Shown in pieces: positions 22,621 through 33,197 of a DNA stretch of 64,000 bases. The notes beneath the pieces were generated by a model, which was not told the DNA's origin, ran no database searches, and was given only the letters and a program-made list of their open reading frames with translations. Within the stretch, counting starts at the first letter, position 1, and every line of letters starts with the position of its first letter. This stretch comes from Gracilaria domingensis (lineage: Eukaryota; Rhodophyta; Florideophyceae; Gracilariales; Gracilariaceae). The position numbers were made by a program, and so were the translations under genes. The stretch is from NCBI GenBank assembly GCA_022539475.1, contig VCMS01000009.1:260043-324042 (forward strand), read 5' to 3'.

Positions 22621-24034
22621 TTAGCTACTGAGAAAATATATTTTACAATGCGATCTGGGATTGGTTGTTAGTATGCCCGGTACTATGCTGGGCATGCTGT
22701 GCACTGCACAGTATGCTGGGCATGCTCTGCAACCTGTCTTCTTTGCCAATAGCCACTAAGTTTTCGAAAACTCTTTAGCATATGCGAGAGGGACTGTCCG
22801 CCCGCGATGCACACTGAAGAATATGCTTTGGAAACGGGAATACACAGACTGTAATGGATTTAAACAGTTTTGTTGCCTTGACTTCGGAGACGATTTTTTT
22901 TCTTCTGAAGGCCATCACTCTAGTCCGCGTGTTGTTCTTACGCAGTGTTTGAAGTTCTTGTGATGGGGCACAAGTCATTTGAAATTTTGCTCCCTGTAGT
23001 TTTGGAGCCATTGTACAAGAGCATTAATTTGTTTCACCTCACCTCTTGTGGACTGTGTTCACTAAGGCACAACCATTGAAGAAAAAGGCCCAAAAGAACC
23101 CCATCAATGCGGTGGCTGTGGTGTAGGATTTCGAGTGCAGCCCCAAATTTTGTATGCAGAGGAAGCGCATATTGAGACCATCATGATGAACATTTCTGAG
23201 ATCTTCAGAAGGAAAACAATGCAGTGTAACTTGGAAATTATGAAGGCGTCTCTAAATCTAGTTGCTACAATAGCTACCTCTAAGCAGCATTTTTATCCGT
23301 ACACAAAGCAATCATGTGGCGATTTTTCTGTTGCCACAACGCAGAAAGAAACACTACGCTGATCGCTTCTTAAAAATTGAAAGTTCTTCGACGTAAAAAC
23401 TGGTAAGACAAGGAAAAAGCGGTGACAAACTATCTGCATCACAGAACGCACTAAATGCATCCAACGCTTGTCAACACAAGCAAGGAAACTATAACAACTG
23501 CTTCAAATGCTTTGAACAAAACGTAGTCAAAACAGAAAGTAATTTGAAGCTTTCAGCAATCAAGTCATTATGCAAAACATTTATTTCAGGTCTACCAAAG
23601 AATATTGAAGACGCTTTCAAGATATGGACATATGAGGACAGGAAAACAACCACCTCGCTACGTTTGTTCGAGAAGACGAAGTCAGCAAGGACAATGGTTG
23701 AAAGCTACAAATACTCATGGTGATGGACGTCAGGTCAAAAAGCAGCGTACTATAAGTTCAAGAAACTTATCTCTCTAGTCGCGAAAGAAGGGTCAGAAAT
23801 TAAAAATTTTGAAGTACGAGAGGACAACATTTAGAACGACGCCATAGAACACATCTACGAGCGCAGGGATAGGAGCGGTTCGCCAATTCCTCTCAATTCG
23901 GTTTTGAAGGCCAAGAAGTGATTCATATCCCAACCACCCAATCACGACACTACTCCATGAATTCGTCCTTGTCAGATACTAGGATCGAAAATTCAGAGAA
24001 GTCAGAAAGGGATCCACAAAGAGTGTAATCGATT
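22621..24034. other. Unassigned region with one long broken plus-strand frame
   Basis: Near 22684-22735 the sequence TATGCTGGGCATGCT occurs twice. A plus-strand frame can be followed from about 23399 to 23921 with two internal stops; it is Lys/Ser-rich (FISGLPKNIEDAFKIW, YKFKKLISLVAKEGSEIKN) and lies just upstream of the Crypton-like recombinase. I do not recognise it; it could be the decayed N-terminal or accessory part of the same element. Confidence 0.3.
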
Positions 24035-25059
24035 GTGCGCGTATCGTATAGCGCATCTACGAAAGTTTACTTGGCGCGAGCGGAAAAGCTATTTACGGAG
24101 TTCGCGAAAGAACATGGCGCGCCCGATCGTTTTGAAGTATCTCCTGAGTATAGTAAACTTGTTTTGAACTTTTTCGCACTACGTTCCGGCTTCAACAATA
24201 ACAAAGCTCTACAATTGGACACCATGGGAAAATATGCGCAAGATATTAGGATTCTTTACTCACCACATGAACATAAGGAGGCCTTGTTTAGTGATTCGAA
24301 GCAGTGAATTGCACATGGTAACCCGCTCATTTCTAATACAGATTTTGGTGGCTTTTCTCGCGCTCACCAAGTGAGTTTAGCACATTACATTATGATGATG
24401 TATAATCAAAGGCTAGAACACTAACTACTGAAATTGTCTGTGATCATGCGGAGCTTTATTGGCTTGGATCAAGGAATGTAGAGACTATGGATATCGTTTT
24501 CCACCCATTTGTGTTTTAGGACTTTATCTTGGTTTGCGATATGATGAGATCTCGAAGTTGTGATGCAGAATATATCCATTGGGAGACATTCCGCTACCTA
24601 ACCTTGAAGATTGCAATAAAAAACTCAACGATAGAAGGTGTGTACGAAGTGTCTAATTAGGACGGAAACTTGAAACTGATGGTTTCAGTTTTCATGCTCC
24701 CCTTTATCGCGTTGCACTCCTGGGTTCTCGTAAGAGGAGACGAAAAGGGATTTTTGTTTCCTGAAGTACTGAGTACGTCTCCGGGATATAGTTCGGATTA
24801 TAGTAGGACCTTGAGATGCAACAAATGGGTTCTGTTTATGAGACAGAGACTTGTTGATCTCGGTGTAAAAGTTGAAGATGCGAAAACATATACGGGATAT
24901 TCGTTGAAGCGTGGATGTGTGCAACTGCATCGAAGCCTTGGTAGCATGGATGAGTGCATTATGAGAAAACTTGGAATGGTTGGATCGAAGGCGTACTACA
25001 ACTATTGTGCAGCGTATTACAACGATGCGCCGCAAGAATTGCGACGATTTAACAGTTGA
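24035..25059 (+). pseudogene. Crypton-like tyrosine recombinase pseudogene
   Basis: The N-terminal frame (24035-24307) has a core-binding-like helical region (STKVYLARAEKLFTEFAKE, LDTMGKYAQDIR). In another frame near 24520-24560 LGLYLGLRYDEISKL carries the first catalytic Arg block. The last frame (24670-25059) has TGYSLKRGCVQLHRSLG, where the family has H-x-x-R (His reads Tyr here, Arg kept), and MVGSKAYYNYCAAYYNDAP, which holds the nucleophile Tyr region. Tyrosine recombinases of this kind move Crypton elements through a circular intermediate. Frameshifts and stops in the middle make it inactive. An integrase of a DIRS-type element is an alternative, but no RT lies nearby. Confidence 0.6.
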
Positions 25060-25335
25060 GAGGATATGGTTTGGCATGGTTGAGCTTTTTCTGGAGAAAC
25101 GTCTTGGCTGAACGATGAGAATGCTTTCCGCGAGTTCGAAAAAAGATTCTTTGGAGACAGTGAAGCTTGCGACGAAGACATATCGGAGTAAGACTTCTAG
25201 CAGTGGATTCTTGGTCCGGTATATTGCATGATGGAGAGTAGCGCTGGTGATTACTGGTTTATTCGCGGTTGGGGCTTAATGATTCACCTCGAAAACGGGA
25301 TGAAATTGTGGTGGGGATACTTTGGGAGCACAAGA

Positions 25336-25620
25336 GAAGGGCAGCGTCAACGAGAGGCGATCGCACGTCGCATTTCACGAGAGCCGTTAGTTTTATTGTT
25401 AGATGAGGCGAAGTCAGAACTGAATGCGGATTCCGAACGGTTTGTTCGGTAGGCATAGTACCTACATGGAAAATGGCGTACGAAGATTGCTATGGCTCAT
25501 GGGACGACATGCGAAACTGCTTCGAATTGAGCAATAACGGGAAGTACTAGAACTTGGTGAAGAACCAACTAATTGGTTGAGAGCATTGGACAGCATGAAT
25601 GGAAACTTAGGAGGCTCTAC
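25336..25620 (+). pseudogene. ABC-transporter nucleotide-binding-domain fragment (ABCB-like)
   Basis: The frame at 25336-25452 reads GQRQREAIARRISREP, then LVLLLDEAKSELNADSE. This is the ABC signature (normally SGGQRQR) followed by Walker B (LLLDEA) and the D-loop (SALD, here SELN). Downstream in another frame, RTKIAMAHGTTCETAS corresponds to the switch region (normally T-x-I-x-I-A-H-R, where His is kept), and HEWKLRRLY resembles the usual C-terminal end. Walker A and the transmembrane half are missing and stops interrupt it, so this is a gene fragment, probably captured or left by rearrangement beside the Crypton-like remnant. Confidence 0.7.
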
Positions 25621-27660
25621 ATACTACATATGATGACGTTACATGGTGGTAACTCGCTTTGGCTTTGAGGTATGTCCATATTTGATTACTTATATCCCAC
25701 AGAACCTTGAATGTTGACATGAAAACGGTGAAGGAGAGGGTATACGAGCGCGAGCTGCACTCTGTAAGATTTAGAAGCTATGATGTACCGTTCTGCTTCT
25801 CTCACGCTTGTGCCGTCTGGGCGGACTAAGTTGTGATGCACCGTTTAGATGAAGCCGGCGCAGTCGCACATCGACCAACACGAGGGTGGGTACTAAGGCG
25901 ATACTCTGTCGATATACAGCCCTCGCTCTGTCTATGTGGTGCGCCGTCGCTCGGAATTATTTAAATCGCTACAAACCGCCAGCTGTCGACGTCGCCGCGC
26001 TTTCGAACTTCCTTGAGTCGGTTTTGTGGCGCCATCAGCCAAAAATATCACCTAAGCGGAAATTGGTTGCGGCTTAGATGTATGCTTTGCTGACGAAGGG
26101 GTGTGCAGAGGAACTGACATAGGTAGATCATTATGCGGTCTATCCGGAAGAGATGGAGTGTTTTAATATTGAGCCCGCGCTTCAGTTTCGGCAAGACTGG
26201 GCTGAGCAATAGTGTTTGGCGAAGAGGAAGCATCTGGCTCGTCGCCCGTACTACCGCCAATGATAAGTTGTTGTCGATGAATGTCCGGCAAGGGCTCATC
26301 GACTTGTGCACTACCGCGTGCTTGTTGCTCCTTGGCGTCGGAGCTCACTTTCGGTGTTGTGCGTGCCGCAGAGGCTAAATCGGTGTTTTGGGACGCTTAG
26401 CGTGACGCAGCATCCGACAGAGCCAAGAGCCGGGTAGCGGGCTGCGAAGACTGAAACGGTTCGCGTGACAGGGCATGGTACCCTTGGGGTTCGGTGTGTT
26501 CAGAAGAATTCGATGCGGGTTCAGTGGATTCAGTGCGGACCTTGGCGAGGTGTGACGTGCTGGTCGCCTTGTGATTGCTGAAAAACGGGATTATCAACAT
26601 GCATGGAATCCGCGGTTAGCCTTTCGGGTGTGGTAAGCTTGTGCGACAAATCACATTGTTTTTCATACGCCGACAGAGCCAGTGCAGTTGGCCGCTGTTC
26701 AGATCCAGTGGCTGCAGCAATACGTGGCTTAAGGTGTGTGTGGAAGACGATAGAAGTATCAACAGGTGCAGAAAACATCGATTTAGGGCTGCGGTGGCTT
26801 ATCAGCAAGCGATTGCGTAAACGGCTGGGGCCACGTATCCGGAGAAGGATGTTCCGACGCAGCAGCGGCGTTGTCGAGCGGATGGTGTTGCTCCGGTGCC
26901 TTCTTCACGAGAGCATGGAGAGGCGGAGACGGCGACAAAAAATTAGCGGAGAAGGCGCCATTGCAACGGGGACGGGAACGAGCGTAAAGCCTATCACCGG
27001 GGGGTGCTTTGGTGCGGCTAGTCAACGCAGCGAGGGCAGGTGCGGCGACGGCGAGCTCGGAAGCGCTACGGGCGACTCAGGCTTTTCACGTGGGATGAGC
27101 GGGTCAGTGTACGTGGTGGGAAGCGTTAGCGTCGGGGCCGGATCTCGTCGGTGCCCCGGGTGGGCGGCTGTCAACGTATGGGAGACGGTAGGTGCGACGC
27201 GCGGGGGGAGGTTGGCTCGCGCATGGGAAGAAGAGCGACTGAGCTGAATACAACGTGGCGGGGGAGAGCTGGTGCCGGAAGTCGCGCGATTTTTTGGAGT
27301 TGCGCGCGCTCGTGCAGCGGCGCCTTTTCTGTTGAGAAGGCGCTGTTTTGGAGCGCTCTGGAGAGCGCGGCGGCGTGAAGCGCGCACGACGCGCGCGCTG
27401 TAAGAAGGTGTCGGCCGCGGCGGGAGTGGCGGCGTGCGCACGCCCGGCGGCAGCACGTGCGTTGGCGTCTGGAACACCTGCTCATCCACCGTGCGCAGGC
27501 GAGGCGCAAGTCTTCTTTTCAGCAGCAGCCGTGAACTGGTATACGCATCTTCTTTCTCTGGGTTTCTCATCGCATTTTGTACATTTCGTTTCTGTGAGGT
27601 ACTACGATTGTTTTGTGAATGTTTAAGATAACCAATCTTCCCTCATTCACGTAATACGCC
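25621..27660. other. 2 kb, GC-rich in its right half, one open minus-strand frame
   Basis: The minus strand at 27022-27570 is open for 182 codons with Pro/Arg/Ser-rich composition (RRRALQSAPKQRLLNRK, PPRCIQLSRSS). Further minus-strand frames continue at 26783-27025 and 26530-26808. Plus-strand frames overlap them (26603-27247). The composition fits GC-rich low-complexity sequence as well as a disordered protein, so no gene is claimed. Confidence 0.25.
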
Positions 27661-28212
27661 ATGGTTCACGCCGGTCACCCAGATAATTGCGTAATTTGCC
27701 AGGATACTGGAAGGTCATGTTGTCAGACTTGAGTGCCCACATATTTTCCACTACGATTGCATTTTGCCCATACTGCTCAAGAAGCAGAGACATTCAGTTG
27801 TATTGAAGATTATAGATGAACATTTGGAACGATTACACGTTCGTGAGATTCATCCGGATCCCTCATTTTGCCCTCTCTGTCGATCTCAAATAGATACTGA
27901 AAAGCTTACTCACGACGTAGACTACGATAAGCGAAGAGATCGCACGTTTACGGAACACATCAGCATTGCTGAAATGGGACGAAGAATATGGAAGAACAAA
28001 AAAGGATAAAGCGCCGTCTTAAAAAAGAACAAGAACTGAATAAGAAACGCAGAAATGACGAACAAAGGTCTGAAAGAAAAATAAATACAGCGATACTGCC
28101 TCTTGCAGTGGCTTATGGAAGACATCTTGCTACTATTGTTTATAAGGCCATGAGATCTCCGCAAAAAAACGGTCTTTTCGCTTCGTGCAAAACGGATGGC
28201 GAGCAGATCTAG
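27661..28212 (+). pseudogene. RING-finger (C3HC4-like) protein, frameshifted
   Basis: From ATG 27661 the frame has CVICQDTGRSCCQ; after a frameshift near 27725 it continues with CPHIFHYDCILPILL and, about 45 codons later, FCPLCRSQIDTEKL. Together these show the Cys and His spacing of a RING finger (C-x2-C, C, H-x2-H-x2-C or similar, C-x2-C), which in active proteins recruits an E2 ubiquitin-conjugating enzyme. A second shift near 28000 leads into a strongly basic Lys/Arg/Glu helix (RIKRRLKKEQELNKKRR) and a short C-terminal part ending at 28212. I cannot say whether it is a host gene or transposon cargo. Confidence 0.55.
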
Positions 28213-28377
28213 TCGCGTACAGCAGGTTCCAGACATCTCGAAAAAACGCATCACTCACTTCACTCCACCCTACATATTCATGGGCACCGCTACGGAACAT
28301 GTACCGTTGATGTAGAAGCAGCGATAGTCGCACAGCAGTCAAGTCGACTGAAGCAGACGGCGCGCAACTTTCTTTTT

Positions 28378-28710
28378 TTGCAAATGGATCTGTTCGACGC
28401 AGCACCTTCTGCAAGTAATCAAATAGCAAAACAGGTGCGGGCGAATTCGCCCACGTGTTCGAACACTGATCCAGAACAAGTCTTGACAGCAAAATATGGC
28501 CGTAAAGATTGGTTCAATCCAGATCGTATTGCAAGCATTCAAGCAGCACGGCTTCTGAGCGAAAAAACAGTCGTCCAGCGCCTCTCGAACCGGAACTATA
28601 GCGGCGGGCATGAGCTCATCATGGACATCAAGTTTACAACGAGGCGCGTTTCCCGCACGAACGTAGAAATGGCGAAGATTGAGCCTCGTCTCACCCCGAC
28701 CAGGTGCTAA
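28378..28710 (+). CDS. Hypothetical small ORF, 110 codons
   Basis: An open plus-strand frame downstream of the RING remnant. It begins MQMDLFDAAPSASNQ and contains KYGRKDWFNPDRIASIQAAR and a basic stretch near the end. Minus-strand frames overlap it. No family is recognised. It is short enough to be chance; it is listed because the composition is protein-like and it lies close to the RING frame. Confidence 0.2.
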   Translation: MQMDLFDAAPSASNQIAKQVRANSPTCSNTDPEQVLTAKYGRKDWFNPDRIASIQAARLLSEKTVVQRLSNRNYSGGHELIMDIKFTTRRVSRTNVEMAKIEPRLTPTRC

Positions 28711-28834
28711 ATTTACATCTCTTGCTTGTTACAGTATTGGTTGAATGATTTTTACTCCACCCCGTGCTTCTACGACACTGCCGTAGGTAGAATGTAGTTC
28801 TTAGAGGACTGATTAGACAGAGACAGGAAGCGGG

Positions 28835-29655
28835 GTGGAAGCGACCGGCGTACCGGTAGAAAAGCGCTCGGCGGCTGGTAATGACGGTCGTTGTGGGGTG
28901 GGAGCGACGAGCATTGTTACTAAGCGCCCGGCGCAGCGGTTGCAACGGGCGCGGCCGTGGGAAAGCGCGCGGCAGTGTTCTAGTGTCGGCCGTGGTGTTC
29001 GGAAGGCGCGCGGCGTCGTGTTAGTGACGGGCGCGGAGGTGGCGACGTAGGCACCGGGGCGCTAGCGACCGGCATGGTATCGGAGAGACGTGCGGCGGTG
29101 CGGTAGCGACCGACGCGGTGGTGAGGAAGCGCGCGGTGGAGTAGCAGCGACGAGAGTGGCGGTGGCTTGGCGCGGCGCGCTGCTTGCAACGGGCGCAGTG
29201 GTGGGGAGGCGTATGGCGCGGTCGTACCGAAAGACGTGGGTGTGCGGAGGCGCATGGCGGCGCAGTAGATTCGAGCGTGGCGTTCGGGAATCGCGGAGGA
29301 GCAGTAGCGACCGTTGCGGTAATGGAGAGACGAGCAACGACGTGGCAGCCATGCGCGCGGCAGTAAGAAGACAAGGGGAGGGGTTTTAGTGTCATCCGTG
29401 ATGTTTTGGAGCCCCGGCGGGGTATTAGCGATGTGTGCGCTGGTCGCGGCGCGCTCGGAGAGATGGTAGCGACGGGTGAAACTTTGATTAAGGGCGTTCC
29501 AGTGTGGTAGCTATGGACGCGATGAGGAAGCGCGCGGCGAGGCAGTAGCGACGGATGTGGTGGATTGGAGGCACGCGACCGATGTGGCGGTGGTGAAGCC
29601 CGTGGCGGGGTGGTAAAAGCCCTCGCGGCGATGACGAGTCGCGCGACGGCGTTTT
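28835..29655. repeat. Degenerate GC-rich minisatellite, unit about 40-50 bp
   Basis: About 800 bp are built from variants of a phrase like GTGGTGAGGAAGCGCGCGGCGG followed by TAGCGACGGGCGCGGTG, repeated roughly sixteen to twenty times with substitutions and length changes (for example near 28960, 29000, 29080, 29120, 29525). The long open frames on both strands here (for example minus 29021-29395) are caused by the repeat. Boundaries are approximate. Confidence 0.75.
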
Positions 29656-30979
29656 AAGAAGGTGCGCCTACGGCAGTTAGCTTAGCTATGGACGCAACAG
29701 ATCTGTGCAGCAAGCGAATGCGCATGGGCGAGCGACACATGAGAAGCACGCCCGAGCACAACCGCGCCGCAGAGGACGGTTCACGGCTTTTAAATTGAAA
29801 GGAACAGTGGAGCACACGTATTCTATCTCGGGTACCGGCTACCGTGGTACCAACGCTGTCAAGCTACTGGTGCCGACAAGTTCTAGAGAGTGTCGAAAGG
29901 CTGTGATATACATCCTACAGTTCCATGGAAAGGCTATTGCACACAGAAAAAATCATCGGTGCACCCAGTGGGAGCATCCTGAAACACCAAACGCACAAAA
30001 TCGCATTGTGTGCGTTTGTGTATTTGCGATGCAGAAGCCTTCCTGAAACCACAAAATCGTAAACCTCCAACGCAAATAAACAGTCATTTGAAGAGTTCTT
30101 TTCAGTACGTTACTCAAAACGCATTCCGATCGTACCTGGTGCGCTAGACTTCAAGGATGCTTGCAGTTCAACCCAAAAGTGTTTCGTGTGGTTCAGGATG
30201 GACACGGTAACCGTCCTTCATCTTGAAACCAATGCGCATCGAGAGCAACGCGCAACGAGTTGAACACGCCGGAAGGAGAACGCGCGGCGAGAGCAGCCGA
30301 CTCGTATTCACTTTGGAAGAGCACGCGCTTAGAAATTGCATGTTTACGACGGGAGCAAAACTAGATCAGCGAGACGAGTACGCTGATCGAGTTCTGCTCA
30401 AACGCAAGCGCAAAGGCACGCAGTGCGATCAAATCGTGACTTTGCGCATCGACCAAATTGAGTTTTTGCAGTTTCAGGATGCTCCCAGTGACCGAAATTA
30501 GAGTGAGTGCACAATTAGTGTGGTATCTGAAATAATGTAACTAGTTTTAACTCAAACTATTTACAGTGCGAACAGTTTCCCACAGTTCTAATTTAGTGTG
30601 GCTTACGCTTACGTTTCGCGCTCAAAAACATAAATGCACCAGTGCTTCGCAGACACAACAACCCAGAAGTTTGCGAGACAACTTGTTTTGGAGTATCCAC
30701 ACAAGCCCAAGAAGTCCACAAACCTTAGTTCTACCTCCCCATGTCTGTTGCAACAACTGGGTTACTGATTTTTGCTGCCTTTCAAAGAGCAGCAAACAGA
30801 TCTACCTCAACACAAACCGACAGCACTACAATCGGCGATGCGCCGATCCAAGACCACGAAACAACGTCTGAATCTCCAAAAAAGGATTGTCCACAGCATA
30901 GAAACCAAAGATCTGTCAATAATGTAGTGAGCACGCCGATCGCGCCAGAATTGTTTCGTGGAAGATACAGTATGTAGAC
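29656..30979. other. Unassigned; two short plus-strand frames
   Basis: Frames at 29705-30046 and 30223-30501 are open (113 and 92 codons), basic, and match no family I know. The second contains LVFTLEEHALRNCMF and a Lys/Arg patch. 30560-30979 precedes the DDE transposase and may hold its decayed start (TSESPKKDCPQHRNQ). Confidence 0.25.
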
Positions 30980-32330
30980 AACAACAGTAACAAGTGCATT
31001 GCATTCAAAGCTGTTTTAAAGTTCCGGAAATTCTTTCGAAGCAGCGCCAAAGCAAATCCAGACAAGGCGAGTATGTTGTGGAGCTCTTGTTTTGAATATG
31101 TAAACGATGAGGGATCGTCAATGAATAGAGGATCCAGAATATGCATCACCCGCTTTACGTATAACGGAGCCAAGAGAGTAAACCTAAAAGCACCACTTGG
31201 TCAAGGCCGCAAGAAACGACCGTGATTCAGAGCTTTGCAGCTCGACATGGTTCATGAATTTGAGAGACTTTGCAAACTGGAAGTGAAATTCAACTGGAAA
31301 TTGCTCATTTCTCTCGTTTTCACTCTCACAAGCTCTTTCAAAAATCCAGTGCATCATAAACACATGCTGGATTCAAACGGGGAAGACGTTACAGCATGTA
31401 GTACTAGACGCTGGATCCAGGGGTTTTCAGACCAGTATCGTATCGTCAGCAGAGGTCACACTGGAAAATACCTCATCTCTTCAAAAGAGAAGAATACATT
31501 AAAAACAATTGCATATCACCTCGATACACCCTTCCGAGCATTTAGAAATGGCTCTTTGAAGGAATAAAATGTCAAAAACGCCGATGAAACACATTTTCAA
31601 ATCAACATGGATAATGGACGCACGCTTGGATATGCGAATGATATTGACGTGAAATACGCTGATGTGGTATTAGGGGGCGAAGAGATGACGATGGTTGTGC
31701 GCATTAGTGGTGGACCAAGTGCACTAATGAAGCCAGTACTCATGGCGTTTCAGGATCGGAATATATCGTATCCTATTTGGGGTGTTCGTGACGATGTATC
31801 AAACATATCTTATCGCAGCGAACCAAAAGGTTGGATGGACACGGTGTTCATGCCTCAATGACTGGGAGAAAAGAAAGTCATTGCTTTGTTACCGAACGAT
31901 CAAAAGCGTGTTCTCTATGTTGAAAACTGTAGTGGGCACAATTTAACGCCCAGTTTGGCTGCTGCTGCCGAAAGGATTTGCACAGAGATTAGATATATTC
32001 CCGCAAAAGCTACAGACAAAGTTCAACTTGCGGACTCGTTCATGATCCAAAAAGGTCAAGAGCACCTGAAATGCTCTTTGGGAGCCGTATAAAATGGAAA
32101 GTATTAGTCAGAATGCTTGGTCAGGTCCGGGAAAGGTTATTAACCTATGAAAAAGTTAGTTACTGCGACTTGTTTCTCTGACCGTGCAAGATGTCAGTCG
32201 CCAACGCGATATTGACAAATCAACATACGCTCGAAAGGCCATGATTTGCAAAAAACTGGCGCTTAATGTGAATGGGCTTTTGGGAGGAACGCCAATTGGT
32301 TTTTGAGGTCCAGTAGATCATAGCAAAGTA
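30980..32330 (+). pseudogene. DDE_1-superfamily transposase pseudogene (pogo/CENP-B-related)
   Basis: One plus-strand frame carries most of the gene, with a few in-frame stops, for example near 31222, 31566 and 31859. The N-terminal part has APLGQGRKKRP and FERLCKLEVKFNWKLL, then TRRWIQGFSDQYRIVS (CENPB-type helix-turn-helix). The catalytic part follows: NADETHFQINMDNG (first Asp), YADVVLGGEEMTMVVRI, YPIWGVRDDVSN, PKGWMDTVF, VENCSGHN where the second Asp reads Glu, and QLADSFMIQKG (third Asp). Past the last open frame YARKAMICKKLALNVNG continues the usual C-terminal end. This arrangement is known from oomycete and algal DDE elements. It is inactive because of the stops and the altered second acidic residue. 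Confidence 0.75.
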
Positions 32331-32568
32331 CCAGTCCCAATGTAAAGGTCAAGTGCTTGCGGGGTAATATAAAAATCACTGTGCTGCGCTGGCCACACTA
32401 ATTGAATCGAAAATAAACGATGTGACCCACAATATTTCGGTTTGCACACTTTTTTGAGTAGTAGCGTAATTGCCGTGGGCCACATTAATATTGGTGTCCT
32501 TCGGACAAAAATCACTTCGTCAAATAGTGTGGCACACTCTAATTGCGGTAACTGGGTGTAGAAGATAG

Positions 32569-32790
32569 GGGCGCGGGGCGAGCGGAGCGGATCGATAACG
32601 GGCACGCCTTGACCTCCGGCCGGTAGGAAACTCGCCAGAATGGTCGTGCATTTTATTTGGTGCAAGGCGCCGCAACGGGCGGCGCCACTGTGCGCCCCCG
32701 CAACGCCGTGCCAAATTGTCGCCGTTCTCTGCGCTGGCCTCGCAAGAGGCCATCGGCAAGTAGCAACGTCCATCGAGGCGAAATGCAACT
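32569..32790 (+). repeat. ~220-bp dispersed GC-rich repeat, copy 1 (partner at 37047-37260)
   Basis: It shares with 37047-37260, in the same orientation, a core TTTGGTGCAAGGCGCC...CAACGGGCGGCG...GCGCCCC.GCAACGCCGT and the block CTCGCAAGAGGCCATCGGC. Identity is roughly 75-80% by eye. A TATATAA-like stretch lies just right of it on the minus strand (about 32815-32823). It could be part of an LTR of the Copia element to its right, or an independent short repeat. Confidence 0.7.
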
Positions 32791-33197
32791 CTTCCTACAC
32801 CACTTTACATCTCTTATATAGATTTTCCATATACATAACCACATAAACATAAAGAGCCAAAGAGCAAGGCTCTAGATGGCTAACCAAAAAGCTCATCTCT
32901 TCCACAAGAGCGTCTTTCAGGACTTGCCGGCGTAGTGCAAACTTCAATATCTAATTCAATAAACGCGGACACTTTGCTACCAAACGGCTCACACCAGTAA
33001 ACTCCCAAAACCTAAGCAGCACTCGAAAAACACAGTTGGAAAAAAGGAAATGTTCTTGTAGGAAAATGAAGAAGGATTGCGCGACACATCAAACATAAGC
33101 ATTAAACAAATTCACCTATAAGATAACATGCAATAAGAATGGAAGACATGCAAATGTGAAGCACAGTTAGAGTAGTTAGTAGTCCCAACAATTCTTC

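Noticed and set aside
29021-29395. His/Arg/Pro-rich minus-strand ORF as a protein gene
   Set aside because: It lies wholly within the GC-rich minisatellite, with open frames on both strands.
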